A stretch of 42,991 nt of DNA, taken from a bacterium (lineage in GTDB: Bacteria > Patescibacteriota > Patescibacteriia > UBA1558 > GWA2-36-10). Shown here piece by piece: positions 25,150 through 34,456 of the stretch. A program made the translations under genes and the position numbers. Position 1 is the first letter of the stretch. Each line of letters opens with the position of its first letter. The stretch spans positions 1-42,991 of the forward strand of contig JABIAL010000034.1 of NCBI GenBank assembly GCA_018653315.1, in the 5' to 3' direction. Below the pieces are notes generated by a model, which had not been told where the DNA came from, did not search any database, and worked only from the letters and a program-made list of their open reading frames with translations.

Positions 25150-25600
25150 AGCTTAAATTAACTGAGATGATCGCCCGCCTTCGCTTTCCACTTCGTAAAA
25201 AGCTATGGCGTGGCTGAGCCTTTATAATAAAGGGCTTGCCACGCCATAGCACAAAACGGAGTTGAGTGCGAAGGCGGGAGGATAAAGTCCGAACACCAAT
25301 AAAAAGGTAGTTGGTAACGCCAACCGGCTGATAAAGTGATTTATCGGTCAGAACAAGTACAACAGAAAATATTCCTTCTTGAGTGAAGGCTGCAAAGCTG
25401 AATCGAAAGATAAGGGTGAAATGGTTAGATAATGAGCTAACCCGCTAATTTGGTGACAAATTAGAAGAGGCAAACTTTAGCTGGTGCAAGACCAAATAGG
25501 CCCCTTACGGGGCGGGTAGGTTGCTTGAGACTATGGGCGACTGTAGTCCTAGATAGATGATCATCCTTGACAGAATTCGGCTTATGAGGTTAATTTAGGC
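25150..25600 (+). ncRNA. rnpB: RNase P RNA (class A) with extended P3 arm
   Basis: This is the catalytic RNA that trims tRNA 5' leaders. P1 forms between 25151-25162 (GCTTAAATTAAC) and 25589-25600 (GTTAATTTAGGC). P2 pairs GATGATC (25166-25172) with GATCATC near 25558. The P4 core is recognisable as AGGATAAAGTCCGAAC with ACAGAATTCGGCTTAT; the usual GGG/CCC is replaced by compensating GAA/TTC and the bulged U is kept. At about 450 nt it is longer than typical (about 350-400 nt), mainly from an 83-nt insert in P3 carrying a perfect 13-bp hairpin. The rest of the 599-bp gap is its promoter, a terminator and the next promoter. Confidence 0.93.
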
Positions 25601-25620
25601 TTTTTTTATTACCTAAATTT
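25593..25620 (+). terminator. Terminator of RNase P RNA
   Basis: AATTTAGG (P1 3' side) can pair with CCTAAATT across a loop holding seven Ts. Alternatively, P1 followed by the T-run at 25601 ends the RNA. Confidence 0.5.
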
Positions 25621-25623
25621 TAG

Positions 25624-25652
25624 TTTACTAAAGCATATAGAGGTGCTATCAT
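25624..25652 (+). promoter_or_regulatory. Promoter of the polysaccharide gene block
   Basis: TTTACT, a 17-nt spacer and the extended -10 TGCTATCAT. Start predicted at about 25659, leaving an 18-nt leader without a Shine-Dalgarno. Confidence 0.6.
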
Positions 25653-25676
25653 AAAAACAATAAAAACATTTTTTTC

Positions 25677-27065
25677 ATGAAAAAAGCAGACATTATCATC
25701 AATCTTATTCTAGTGCCATTAGATTTTATTTTGCTGTGGGCAGCTGCTTTGTCAGCTTATTATTTTCGTTTTTCTGAAACAGTAGCAAGCTATCGGCCAG
25801 TTTTTTATGAAATGCCAATTTTAAATTATTTGCATTTAGTCTGGCAAGTATCACTACTTGGCATGTTAATTTTTGCTATTTTAGGCTTCTATGGCATGCA
25901 AGATAAAAAATTAGTAAAAGAACTACCAAAGGTATTTATAGGCGTATCATTTTTGGTAGTTGTTTTAATTTTATTTATTTTTCTACAACGTGAGTTATTC
26001 TCATCCCGTTTTATTATTATTTTAGCTTGGGCGCTTGCTATTTTATATTTATCTATAGCAAGAATTTTTATTGTATTAATACGAAATACTTTTTTTCAAA
26101 AAGGATGGGGTTTAGCTAGAGTTATTGTTTTAGGAGGTAGTGCCACTAGACAAGTTATTGTTAATGAATATAAAAATAATCCTCGTTTAGGTTTTAAGGT
26201 TGTTGATGTATTTTATGATTTAGCAAAGTTACAAGAAATTGATAAGGTTCAAAAATTGATTACTGATAAAAAAATTGATTATATTATTCAAACTGATTCT
26301 ACTATTTCAAAAGATCAAGCTCTTGATTTGCTTACTTTTTGTCAAGAAAATCATCTTAGTTTAAAATACGTCGCTAATTTATTTCAAGCTCAAAGTTTGC
26401 ATCTAAATTTAGGCAGTATTGCTGGTTTACCTTTGATAGAGATACAAGGTACGCCGCTTGACGGTTGGGGTAAGGTAGCTAAACGTATTTTTGATTTTGT
26501 TGTTTCTTTTGTTTTACTAACTGTCTTGTCGCCACTGTTTTTATTATTAGCTTTTTTGGTAAAATTTAACTCTAAGGGCTCTGTATTTGTTAGTCTATCT
26601 CGAGTGGGCATGAAAGGAAAAATGTTTAAGATGTATAAATTTCGTTCGATGATTAAAAATGCTCATGAATTAAAAGCTGAAATGATGAAATATAACGAAA
26701 GATCAGATGGTCCTTTGTTTAAAATGAAAAATGATCCTCGTATTACTTCAATTGGTAAAATATTAAGAAGAACTAGTCTAGATGAGTTGCCGCAATTATT
26801 TAATGTTTTAATTGGAAATATGTCTTTAGTTGGGCCACGTCCACATGAGCCAGAAGAAGTATTAAAATATCAAAAAGGTTACAAAAAATTATTAGGCATC
26901 AAACCAGGTATCACTGGCATGGCTCAAGTATCCGGACGTTCAAATTTGTTGTTTGCTGAAGAGGCTAAATTGGATGTTTTTTATATTGAAAATTGGTCTT
27001 TATTATTAGATATGATTATTTTATTAAAAACACCGTTTATAGTTATTAAAAAAGAAGCTTGTTAA
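25677..27065 (+). CDS. Polyprenyl-phosphate phosphoglycosyltransferase (WcaJ/WbaP-like)
   Basis: This enzyme starts surface-glycan synthesis by moving a sugar-1-phosphate from a UDP-sugar to undecaprenyl phosphate. The 462 residues have four N-terminal transmembrane helices, a CoA-binding-like middle domain (RVIVLGGSATRQVIVNEY) and a C-terminal bacterial sugar transferase domain from about 268. That domain opens with KRIFDFVVSFVLL and continues MYKFRSMIKNAH, RRTSLDELPQLFNVL, MSLVGPRPHEPEE and PGITGMAQVSGRS. These are the full family signatures, including the catalytic Asp-Glu pair in the SLDELPQ stretch. The sugar is not known. It is first of a co-oriented set with three GT4 enzymes. Confidence 0.92.
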   Translation: MKKADIIINLILVPLDFILLWAAALSAYYFRFSETVASYRPVFYEMPILNYLHLVWQVSLLGMLIFAILGFYGMQDKKLVKELPKVFIGVSFLVVVLILFIFLQRELFSSRFIIILAWALAILYLSIARIFIVLIRNTFFQKGWGLARVIVLGGSATRQVIVNEYKNNPRLGFKVVDVFYDLAKLQEIDKVQKLITDKKIDYIIQTDSTISKDQALDLLTFCQENHLSLKYVANLFQAQSLHLNLGSIAGLPLIEIQGTPLDGWGKVAKRIFDFVVSFVLLTVLSPLFLLLAFLVKFNSKGSVFVSLSRVGMKGKMFKMYKFRSMIKNAHELKAEMMKYNERSDGPLFKMKNDPRITSIGKILRRTSLDELPQLFNVLIGNMSLVGPRPHEPEEVLKYQKGYKKLLGIKPGITGMAQVSGRSNLLFAEEAKLDVFYIENWSLLLDMIILLKTPFIVIKKEAC

Positions 27066-27068
27066 TTT

Positions 27069-28151
27069 ATGTCTAAAATAGCTTTTGCTCATGATCATTT
27101 GTTTCAAAAGGGTGGCGCCGAAAGAGTTTTGGCTACTTTGGCTACTTTGGATAGCACCGCGCCTATTTATACTCTGATTAATAACAAAGAAATAACTAAA
27201 GATTTATTTGATCAACAAAGAATACATACATCTAATCTGCAAAATATTCCCGGAATAAATAGTTTATTTCGTTATTTTTTATTACAGATGCCAAAAACTT
27301 GGGAGCAAACAGATTTATCGGAGTATGATGTAGTGTTAAGTTCGGCTTCTGCTTTTGTTAAAGGTTTAAAAACATCTGACAAAACAAAACACATTTGTTA
27401 TTGTCATGCCCCTACGCGTTACTTATGGGGAGATAAAGATGAATATCTTGGCAACTTACCAACTGGAAGATTATTAAAAATTATTTTGCCTTATTTTTTG
27501 AAAAAAATGCGAGCTTGGGATTATACTAAGGCTCAAAATATTGATATATTTGTAGCTAATTCAAATTTTATTGCTAAAAAAATTCAACAGCACTACCATC
27601 GTCAAGCCAAGGTGGTTTATCCATCTATTAAAATTAATGATTTTACAATTGCTGATGAAATAGAGGATTACTATTTAATTGTTAGTCGTTTACGTCCATA
27701 TAAAAAAGTCGATATGGCCATTGAAGCTTTTAATAATATGCGCTTACCTCTAAAAATTATTGGCACAGGTAGTGAAATGAACAGATTAAAAAAAATGGCT
27801 GGTAGTAACATTGAATTTTTAGGAGAATTACCTGATCAAGAAAGAAATCATTATTTATCTCGTTGCCGAGCATTTCTATATCCCCAAGTAGAGGATTTTG
27901 GTATCACTGCTTTAGAGGCTATGGCTTCAGGTCGCCCAGTTATTGCTTATGCTAAAGGTGGCGCTTTAGAGACAGTGATTGATGGAGTGACTGGTATTTT
28001 TTTCCAACATCAAAATTGGGCATCTTTAACTCATGCTGTTTTACGTTTTCAGACATTAGATTTTGATTCTAAGCTGATTCATGAATATGCTAAAAAATTT
28101 GACGAGACAATTTTCTTAGCCCAGATGAAAGAGTTACTTAATCAAGTATAA
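27069..28151 (+). CDS. GT4-family glycosyltransferase
   Basis: This 360-residue GT-B enzyme has an N-terminal AFAHDHLFQKGGAERVL signature typical of mannosyl/rhamnosyl GT4 enzymes such as WbaZ. ICYCHAPTRYLWG lies in the acceptor half. The donor half has YYLIVSRLRPYKKVDMAIEA, IKIIGTGSE-type turns and VEDFGITALEAMASGRPVIA. It is 3 bp after the phosphoglycosyltransferase, so it probably adds an early sugar to the lipid carrier. Donor and linkage are not predictable. Confidence 0.9.
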   Translation: MSKIAFAHDHLFQKGGAERVLATLATLDSTAPIYTLINNKEITKDLFDQQRIHTSNLQNIPGINSLFRYFLLQMPKTWEQTDLSEYDVVLSSASAFVKGLKTSDKTKHICYCHAPTRYLWGDKDEYLGNLPTGRLLKIILPYFLKKMRAWDYTKAQNIDIFVANSNFIAKKIQQHYHRQAKVVYPSIKINDFTIADEIEDYYLIVSRLRPYKKVDMAIEAFNNMRLPLKIIGTGSEMNRLKKMAGSNIEFLGELPDQERNHYLSRCRAFLYPQVEDFGITALEAMASGRPVIAYAKGGALETVIDGVTGIFFQHQNWASLTHAVLRFQTLDFDSKLIHEYAKKFDETIFLAQMKELLNQV

Positions 28152-28164
28152 AATATCTAACGGG

Positions 28165-29283
28165 ATGAACATAGGAATTGATATTAGAGCCTTATCTCCA
28201 GTAAAACGTAGTGGTGTTGGCAATTACGTTTTTCATGCTATTGAACATTTGATTAGCAATGATCAAAATAATCAATATTATTTGTTTAGTTCTGGTTGGC
28301 GAGCCAGTGATTATCTTCCAGTAGAATTATCAGCTGATAATATTCATCATGTTCACTATAAAACTTCTAATAAACTTTTTAATTTAAGATTATTATTAAA
28401 CATTGCTCCTAAAATAGACAAGTTATTTCCTGTAAAATTAGATCTTTTCTGGTTACCTAATATTAATTTTCTTAATTTGAGCAAAAATTTACCAATGATT
28501 TTGACAGTTCATGATTTATCTTTTTTACATAGTAAGCATTTTTATTCTTTAAAACGAAAATGGTGGCACACATTAATTAATGTTAGACGTTTAGTTGATC
28601 GTGCAAATAAAATTATTGCTGTTTCAGATAATACAAAAAGAGATATCATGAGATTTTTTACAGTAGCAGAGGATAAGGTAAAAGTTATTTATCCTGGTGC
28701 TTCAGTAAAACAGATGGACAAAGTAAAAGCGGATAAGTTATTAGCTAAACACAATTTACCGGCTAAATTTTATCTTTTTTTAGGCACTTTAGAGCCCCGA
28801 AAAAATATAGCCGCAATTATCAAGGCTTTTGACAAATATCATCAAGAATATCCAGACACTTATTTAGTGTTAGTTGGTAACAAAGGGTGGGTTTATCAAA
28901 AATTATTACGTAGTATTAAAAAGAGAACTTATATTAAATACTTAGGTTTTATCCCTAGCCCGATCAAAGATGCTTTGTATTTCTCTTCTCAAGGCTTAAT
29001 TTGGCCATCTTTTTATGAAGGTTTTGGATTTCCGCCCTTAGAAGCTACTTTTCATGGCCGGCCAGTAATTACTAGTTATAAAACTTCACTGCCAGAAATT
29101 ATGCGGTCTCAAGCTTTATATGTTGATCCGTACAATTCAGCCGAAATTTATCAATTATTGAAGTCACTAAGAGAAGATAAAGATTTATTAGCAAATATTA
29201 AAAATAGTAGCCAAGGATTTTTTATGCCAGTTTGGTCTAAACAAGTTAAAAAAATTATTAAACTATTTGAAGAATGCGTATAG
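28165..29283 (+). CDS. GT4-family glycosyltransferase
   Basis: This 372-residue GT-B enzyme begins GIDIRALSPVKRSGVGNYV. It has VHDLSFLHSKHFY, RANKIIAVSDNTKRDI, FLGTLEPRKNIAAIIKAF and YEGFGFPPLEATFHGRPVI, the usual donor-site signature. It overlaps the next glycosyltransferase by 10 bp. The three GT4 proteins share order and length and likely extend one oligosaccharide stepwise. Confidence 0.9.
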   Translation: MNIGIDIRALSPVKRSGVGNYVFHAIEHLISNDQNNQYYLFSSGWRASDYLPVELSADNIHHVHYKTSNKLFNLRLLLNIAPKIDKLFPVKLDLFWLPNINFLNLSKNLPMILTVHDLSFLHSKHFYSLKRKWWHTLINVRRLVDRANKIIAVSDNTKRDIMRFFTVAEDKVKVIYPGASVKQMDKVKADKLLAKHNLPAKFYLFLGTLEPRKNIAAIIKAFDKYHQEYPDTYLVLVGNKGWVYQKLLRSIKKRTYIKYLGFIPSPIKDALYFSSQGLIWPSFYEGFGFPPLEATFHGRPVITSYKTSLPEIMRSQALYVDPYNSAEIYQLLKSLREDKDLLANIKNSSQGFFMPVWSKQVKKIIKLFEECV

Positions 29284-30374
29284 TTTTAGATTTAAGAATA
29301 TATGGTCCACGTTTTGGTGGCTTAGGTAGGTATAATCAAAAATTGTTGGAGTTTTTGGTTAAGCATGATCAAGATAATCAATACATTGTTTTATTTAAAA
29401 ATAAAATTAAGATTGATTTACCAGATAATTTTCAGATTGAAATAGCGCCGTATCATTGGTACTCTTTGGCTGAGCAAATATTTTTACCACGTTTGTTAAG
29501 AAAATTAAAACCAGATTTAGTGCATTTTCCTCATTTTAATGTACCAATTTTTTATCGCGATAAGTTTGTGGTGACTATTCATGATCTGATCATGACCAAG
29601 TTTCCTAGTGTTAGGACTAGCACTTTAAGCAAGTGGTTTTTTGTTTTGAAAAGATTGGCTTATAAAATAACTATTAATTCGGCTATTAAAAGGGCAAATA
29701 AAATTATTGCTGTTTCTCAATTTACAGCAGATGATATAAAGCAATATTTTAAATTATCTGAACAGCAGGCGCAGAAAATAAAAGTAGTACATGAAGGATT
29801 TACACAAGCAGTAGCTAATGACAAAGAAAAGAAAAATTTGCCTAATAATTTTTTGTTATATGTAGGTAATGCTTATCCACATAAAAATTTAGAATTTTTA
29901 ATTAATGCTTTTGCTGAATGGCAAAAAGAGCATCTAGATTTTCATTTAATTTTAGTTGGTAATAAGAATTATTTCTATCAAAGATTAGAAGAATACGTTC
30001 AAAATAATTTTTCAAGCATCAAAGATAAAATAATTTTTCCTGGTTTTGTGCCAGATGAAGAACTAGTAACATATTATAAACAGGCCAAGATTTATGTTTT
30101 TCCTTCTTTGTATGAAGGTTTTGGTTTACCACCATTAGAAGCAATGGCGTATGCTTTACCTGTTTTATCTAGCAAAAGTTCTTGTTTGCCAGAAATATTA
30201 GGTGATGCAGTTTTGTATTTTAATCCGAAAGATAAAAAAGATTTTAGAATTAAATTAGATCAGATTTTAACTGATCAAAACAAAAGAGAAGCGTTGATCA
30301 AACGAGGTTCTGAACAAATTAAAAAATATTCTTGGGATAAAATGGCCAAAGAAATTATAAATATTTATAATTAA
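29274..30374 (+). CDS. GT4-family glycosyltransferase
   Basis: This 366-residue GT-B enzyme starts RIVLDLRIYGPRFGGLGRY. It contains VTIHDLIMTKFPSVR, RANKIIAVSQFTADDI, YVGNAYPHKNLEFLINAF and LYEGFGLPPLEAMAYALPV. Its start lies inside the previous gene (10-bp overlap), implying translational coupling. ANKIIAVSQ is shared almost exactly with the GT4 proteins at 23776 and 28165, suggesting paralogues. Confidence 0.9.
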   Translation: MRIVLDLRIYGPRFGGLGRYNQKLLEFLVKHDQDNQYIVLFKNKIKIDLPDNFQIEIAPYHWYSLAEQIFLPRLLRKLKPDLVHFPHFNVPIFYRDKFVVTIHDLIMTKFPSVRTSTLSKWFFVLKRLAYKITINSAIKRANKIIAVSQFTADDIKQYFKLSEQQAQKIKVVHEGFTQAVANDKEKKNLPNNFLLYVGNAYPHKNLEFLINAFAEWQKEHLDFHLILVGNKNYFYQRLEEYVQNNFSSIKDKIIFPGFVPDEELVTYYKQAKIYVFPSLYEGFGLPPLEAMAYALPVLSSKSSCLPEILGDAVLYFNPKDKKDFRIKLDQILTDQNKREALIKRGSEQIKKYSWDKMAKEIINIYN

Positions 30375-30383
30375 TAAAAATCT

Positions 30384-30411
30384 TTGTTATTAATCAAAAA
30401 TCTGTTATAAT
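30384..30411 (+). promoter_or_regulatory. Promoter of the DUF4012 gene
   Basis: TTGTTA, a 16-nt spacer and the extended -10 TGtTATAAT (30403-30411), 16 nt before the ATG at 30428. The leader would be about 10 nt with no Shine-Dalgarno. Confidence 0.65.
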
Positions 30412-30427
30412 ATAGTCAAGATTTATT

Positions 30428-32869
30428 ATGGTGGCTAAGAAAAAAATAAAACAAAAATCTAAAGCAGATTTTAAAGAATTAAAGCACAGTTTAGTTGATG
30501 AGCTAGACGATTTTTTGTTTGATAATAATCTTCCAATTAAAGAAAAAAATGCTGCTTTTACCGAGCTTGATCGCTTAATCAAACAGGATTTAACGGAAGC
30601 AACTTTATTGATTGATAGCTATAAAAAAGTTAATAAATTAACCGAAGCTAAATCAATTAAGTCTAAAATTAGAACCTCTAAAGTAAAACAATTAGATGCT
30701 GATCAAGTAAATCAATCAGGAAATGTTTTAGATTTACGTCAACAAAAACCTCTTAAAAAACCACGAAAAAAACTTTTTTCTTCTACTTGGAATAAAAAAA
30801 TAAAGATACATTTAGCTAAAACAAAATTTAAAAAAGTAAAAATATCAGAAAAAAAAATAACTTTACCTAAATTTAATTTAGGCATCAAGCATCTTGGCTT
30901 ACGTTTGGCAATGTTTGCTGTTTTAGTAGCGGTTATTCTTTTACCTATTAGGGGTTTAATGGTTTTTGGACAATTTCAAGCAGATAAGGGTGTTATATTT
31001 GAATTAGGTAAGAGTGGTTTAGCTAATTTACAATCAGGTATACTTTCGGCATCTGAAAATTCTCATACTCAAGCCGATGCTGATTTTGAACAAGCATTAC
31101 AAAACTTTAATGCGATTAAGGGTATTTTAAATGAATACGAATCATGGATGTTAACAGCGGGTAGTAAATTACCTTTAATTGGCACTCCAATATCATTAAG
31201 TACTAATTTATTAGAAATAGCTAATAATATTTCACAAGCAGCTGTTAGTTTAAATAAAAAATTACAAAATAACGAAAGTGTTACAGAGCACATAGCCTTT
31301 ATAGACAAACAAATAGAATTAACTTTGCCATATTTACAAACAGCAGCAAAGGATTTAGGGAGAATTAATACCGCTAAGTTACCGGAAGAATTACAAGAAT
31401 ATTTTATAGTTTTACAAGCAAACTTACCACAATTAACCGACAGTTTGGGTAATTTACAAGAAGTTTTTGATGTTTTATTAGAGGTTTTGGGTCATGATCA
31501 AGAAAAACGTTACTTGGTCTTATTCCAAAACAATAATGAAATTAGAGCTACTGGCGGTTTCATTGGTAGTTTTGCTTTATTGGATATTTATCAAGGTAAA
31601 ATTAAACATCTAGAAGTGCCTAAAGGTGGTATGTATGATCTAGAAGCTGGCCAAACTGTTAAAATTAAAGCACCACAAGCATTATCTTTAATTAATCCAT
31701 ATTTTAATATTTGGGATGCTAATTGGTGGCCAGATTTTCCTACTTCTGCTAAAAAAATAAATTGGTTTTATCAAAATTTTGGTGGCTCAGCTATCGATGG
31801 TATTATTGCAATTAATGCAGATGTGCTACAAGATTTATTACAAGTTGTAGGTCCAATAGATTTACCAGATTATAATTTAGTTGTTTCAGCTGATAATTTT
31901 TTTGAAGTAATTCAAGAAGAGGTTGAGTTTAATTATGATAAAGAAAGCAATACACCGAAGGCTATTATTGCTGATTTAACGCCATTAGTTTTAGAAAAAT
32001 TATTAACTAGTAAAGACAAGCAAAAAGATTTGGTAAAAGTTTTAGTTAACCAGTTAGCTAGTAAGGATATCCAAATTTATCTTAACGATAGTAAAATTCA
32101 GGCAAAAGTGCATCAATTTGCTTGGTCAGGCGCTGCTTTAGATAGTCAAAAAGATTATTTACAAGTAGTTAACACTAATATTGCTGGCGGTAAAACAGAT
32201 AATGACATTCAGCAAAACATTGATCATCAAGCTGAAATTTTAGCTAACGGAGAAATTATTAATACCGTTAGAATTACTCGTACTAACAATGGTCGTTCCG
32301 ATAATCCTTTGTCTGGCTTCGAGGGTGGTAATGTTAGTTATCTTCGTTTTTACGTACCAAATGGTAGTGAATTTATAGAAGCAGTTGGTTTTGATCAATT
32401 ACCAGAAGGATACTTTCATTCAGTCGATGCTGGAACCATGGAGGATGAAGATATTTTAGCCGAAGAAGAAAAAATGATTGATGCTAATTCAAATACAGAA
32501 ATTTATCAGAGTCTGAATAAAACCGTTTTTGCTAATTGGTTAGCTTTGAAACCAGGAGAAACTAAAACAGTAGCAATTAAATACAAATTACCTTTTACTC
32601 TTGACGTTAGTGATCCGTTAATAAATAATTGGTGGCAAAAATTATTTAAGGGGGATATCCAATTAGATAATTATAGTTTATTGGTTCAGTCTCAATCGGG
32701 CAGTAAAAATACAATTTTAAATTCATCTATTTTATTGCCAGATAATTTAAGGGTAGTCTGGAATAAGGCTATAAGTGATCAACAGATGAGTGTTAATAAT
32801 AAAGTAGTAACATATACAAACAAACTTATTGGAGATCAATATTTTGGTTTTATTGTGACAACGAAATAA
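30428..32869 (+). CDS. DUF4012 surface protein
   Basis: Residues 1-155 of this 813-residue protein are a very Lys-rich cytoplasmic region. A single transmembrane helix follows at about 157-178 (LAMFAVLVAVILLPI), then a helical stretch and the DUF4012 domain, with its hallmark YLVLFQNNNEIRATGGFIG at about 361-380. Further landmarks are NWWPDFPTSAKKINWFYQ and PDYNLVVSADNFFEVIQ, and the end looks beta-rich. DUF4012 proteins occur near polysaccharide genes in candidate-phyla bacteria and actinobacteria, but no biochemical activity is established to my knowledge. The position between glycosyltransferases and murJ suggests a role in glycan attachment or assembly. Confidence 0.88.
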   Translation: MVAKKKIKQKSKADFKELKHSLVDELDDFLFDNNLPIKEKNAAFTELDRLIKQDLTEATLLIDSYKKVNKLTEAKSIKSKIRTSKVKQLDADQVNQSGNVLDLRQQKPLKKPRKKLFSSTWNKKIKIHLAKTKFKKVKISEKKITLPKFNLGIKHLGLRLAMFAVLVAVILLPIRGLMVFGQFQADKGVIFELGKSGLANLQSGILSASENSHTQADADFEQALQNFNAIKGILNEYESWMLTAGSKLPLIGTPISLSTNLLEIANNISQAAVSLNKKLQNNESVTEHIAFIDKQIELTLPYLQTAAKDLGRINTAKLPEELQEYFIVLQANLPQLTDSLGNLQEVFDVLLEVLGHDQEKRYLVLFQNNNEIRATGGFIGSFALLDIYQGKIKHLEVPKGGMYDLEAGQTVKIKAPQALSLINPYFNIWDANWWPDFPTSAKKINWFYQNFGGSAIDGIIAINADVLQDLLQVVGPIDLPDYNLVVSADNFFEVIQEEVEFNYDKESNTPKAIIADLTPLVLEKLLTSKDKQKDLVKVLVNQLASKDIQIYLNDSKIQAKVHQFAWSGAALDSQKDYLQVVNTNIAGGKTDNDIQQNIDHQAEILANGEIINTVRITRTNNGRSDNPLSGFEGGNVSYLRFYVPNGSEFIEAVGFDQLPEGYFHSVDAGTMEDEDILAEEEKMIDANSNTEIYQSLNKTVFANWLALKPGETKTVAIKYKLPFTLDVSDPLINNWWQKLFKGDIQLDNYSLLVQSQSGSKNTILNSSILLPDNLRVVWNKAISDQQMSVNNKVVTYTNKLIGDQYFGFIVTTK

Positions 32870-34456
32870 ATGTGGTCAAATATTTGGCAAAAAATAAATA
32901 ACACCGTGGCGGGCGGCGCAATGCTTATTGCCTGTTTTTCTTTTTTATCAAAAATATTTGGTTTACTACGTGAGCGCTTAATCGCTCATTATTTTGCAGC
33001 ATCAGCAATATCAGATGTTTATTACGCGGCTTTCCGTTTACCAGATTTAATTTTTAACACTTTAGTTTTAGGCGCTTTGACTTCGGCTTTCATTCCAGTT
33101 TTTCAAAAAGTTTGGCAGAAAAATAAAGAAGATGGTTTAAAATTAGCTAGTTCAATTTTAAATCTATTTTTATTAATAGTTGGTGGCCTAGTAATTATCG
33201 CTTGGATTTTTGCACCACAAATAATGCAGTTATTTACACCTGGTTTTTCTGAATGGCAGTTAATAAAGGTAGTTCAGTTAACCAGAATAATGCTTTTAGC
33301 TATATTATTTTTTGTGGTGTCCAATGTTATTGGTGGCATTTTGAATTCTTGGAAGAAATTTTTTAGTTTTTCACTAGCAGCTAGTCTTTACAACATTGGT
33401 ATTATTATTGGTATTATTTGGTTTTATCCAATTTTAGGACTTAATGGTTTAGCTTGGGGAGTATTTTTGGGTGCGGCTTTGCATTTATTAACTCAATTAC
33501 CAGAGGCAATTAAGAATGGTTGGCGTTATTATTTTATTTTAAAAATAGATCAACCGTTGAAAAGAATTTTAATATTAATGTTGCCGCGAACCCTTGGTTT
33601 GGCTGCCGGACAAATAAACTTAGTAGTAATTACCGTGGTTGCTTCAACTTTGTCTGCTGGCAGCATTGCTGTCTTTAATCTAGCTAATAATCTACAAAGC
33701 TTGCCGATTAGCTTATTCGCAGTTTCTTTGGCAATTGCTGTATTTCCCACTTTCACACAAGCGGTTGTTAATGAAGATAAAGAATTATTCACGAGACATT
33801 TTTCCGCTAGTTTGAGAAGAATTTTGTTTCTATTAGTGCCATTGTCTATTTTTATTTTAATTTTAAGAGCTCAAATTGTTAGAATTATCTTAGGCAGTGG
33901 AGCATTTGATTGGTCTAATACTTATTATGTTGCTCAGACTTTGGGATTTTTTGCTTTGTCTATCTTTGCTCAAGGATTGATTCCATTGTTAGCTCGGTCA
34001 TTTTATGCTTTTGAAGATACTAAGACGCCGATGGGCATTAGTTTATTTAGCATAGCTTTAAACATAGTCTTATCTTTGTGGTTAGCTAAAGGCTTAGGAG
34101 TAATGGGATTAGCTTTGGCGTTTTCTATCTCTAGTATTATAAATATGTTTTTACTTTATATTTTTCTTCATAAAAAAGTATCGAATTTGGATGATCATAG
34201 AATATTTATTTCCATTATTAAAATTACGTTTAATGCAGTATTATCTGGCACAATAGTGTATTTGAGTTTGCAAATTTTAAATAATTGGGTTAATATGCAG
34301 ACCTTCTTAGGTATTTTTATTCAAGGTGTCGGCGCTGCTATTTTGGGCGGAATTTGTTACTTTGTCTTAGGAATAATACTAAAACTAGAAGAAGTAGATT
34401 TAATTAAAAAAATCTTAAGCAAAACATTAGCATTATTTAAAAATGGAACTAAATAA
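32870..34456 (+). CDS. murJ: Lipid II flippase MurJ
   Basis: MurJ moves lipid II across the membrane for peptidoglycan synthesis. The 528-residue protein has about 14 hydrophobic helices. The MOP/MVF features include FSFLSKIFGLLRERLIAHYF, SDVYYAAFRLPDLIFN and LVLGALTSAFIPVFQ, and the Arg-rich central cavity motif PRTLGLAAGQINLV. The gene starts on the base after the DUF4012 stop and overlaps lepA by 14 bp. A second role in flipping the lipid-linked glycan is possible because it closes that cluster. Confidence 0.93.
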   Translation: MWSNIWQKINNTVAGGAMLIACFSFLSKIFGLLRERLIAHYFAASAISDVYYAAFRLPDLIFNTLVLGALTSAFIPVFQKVWQKNKEDGLKLASSILNLFLLIVGGLVIIAWIFAPQIMQLFTPGFSEWQLIKVVQLTRIMLLAILFFVVSNVIGGILNSWKKFFSFSLAASLYNIGIIIGIIWFYPILGLNGLAWGVFLGAALHLLTQLPEAIKNGWRYYFILKIDQPLKRILILMLPRTLGLAAGQINLVVITVVASTLSAGSIAVFNLANNLQSLPISLFAVSLAIAVFPTFTQAVVNEDKELFTRHFSASLRRILFLLVPLSIFILILRAQIVRIILGSGAFDWSNTYYVAQTLGFFALSIFAQGLIPLLARSFYAFEDTKTPMGISLFSIALNIVLSLWLAKGLGVMGLALAFSISSIINMFLLYIFLHKKVSNLDDHRIFISIIKITFNAVLSGTIVYLSLQILNNWVNMQTFLGIFIQGVGAAILGGICYFVLGIILKLEEVDLIKKILSKTLALFKNGTK

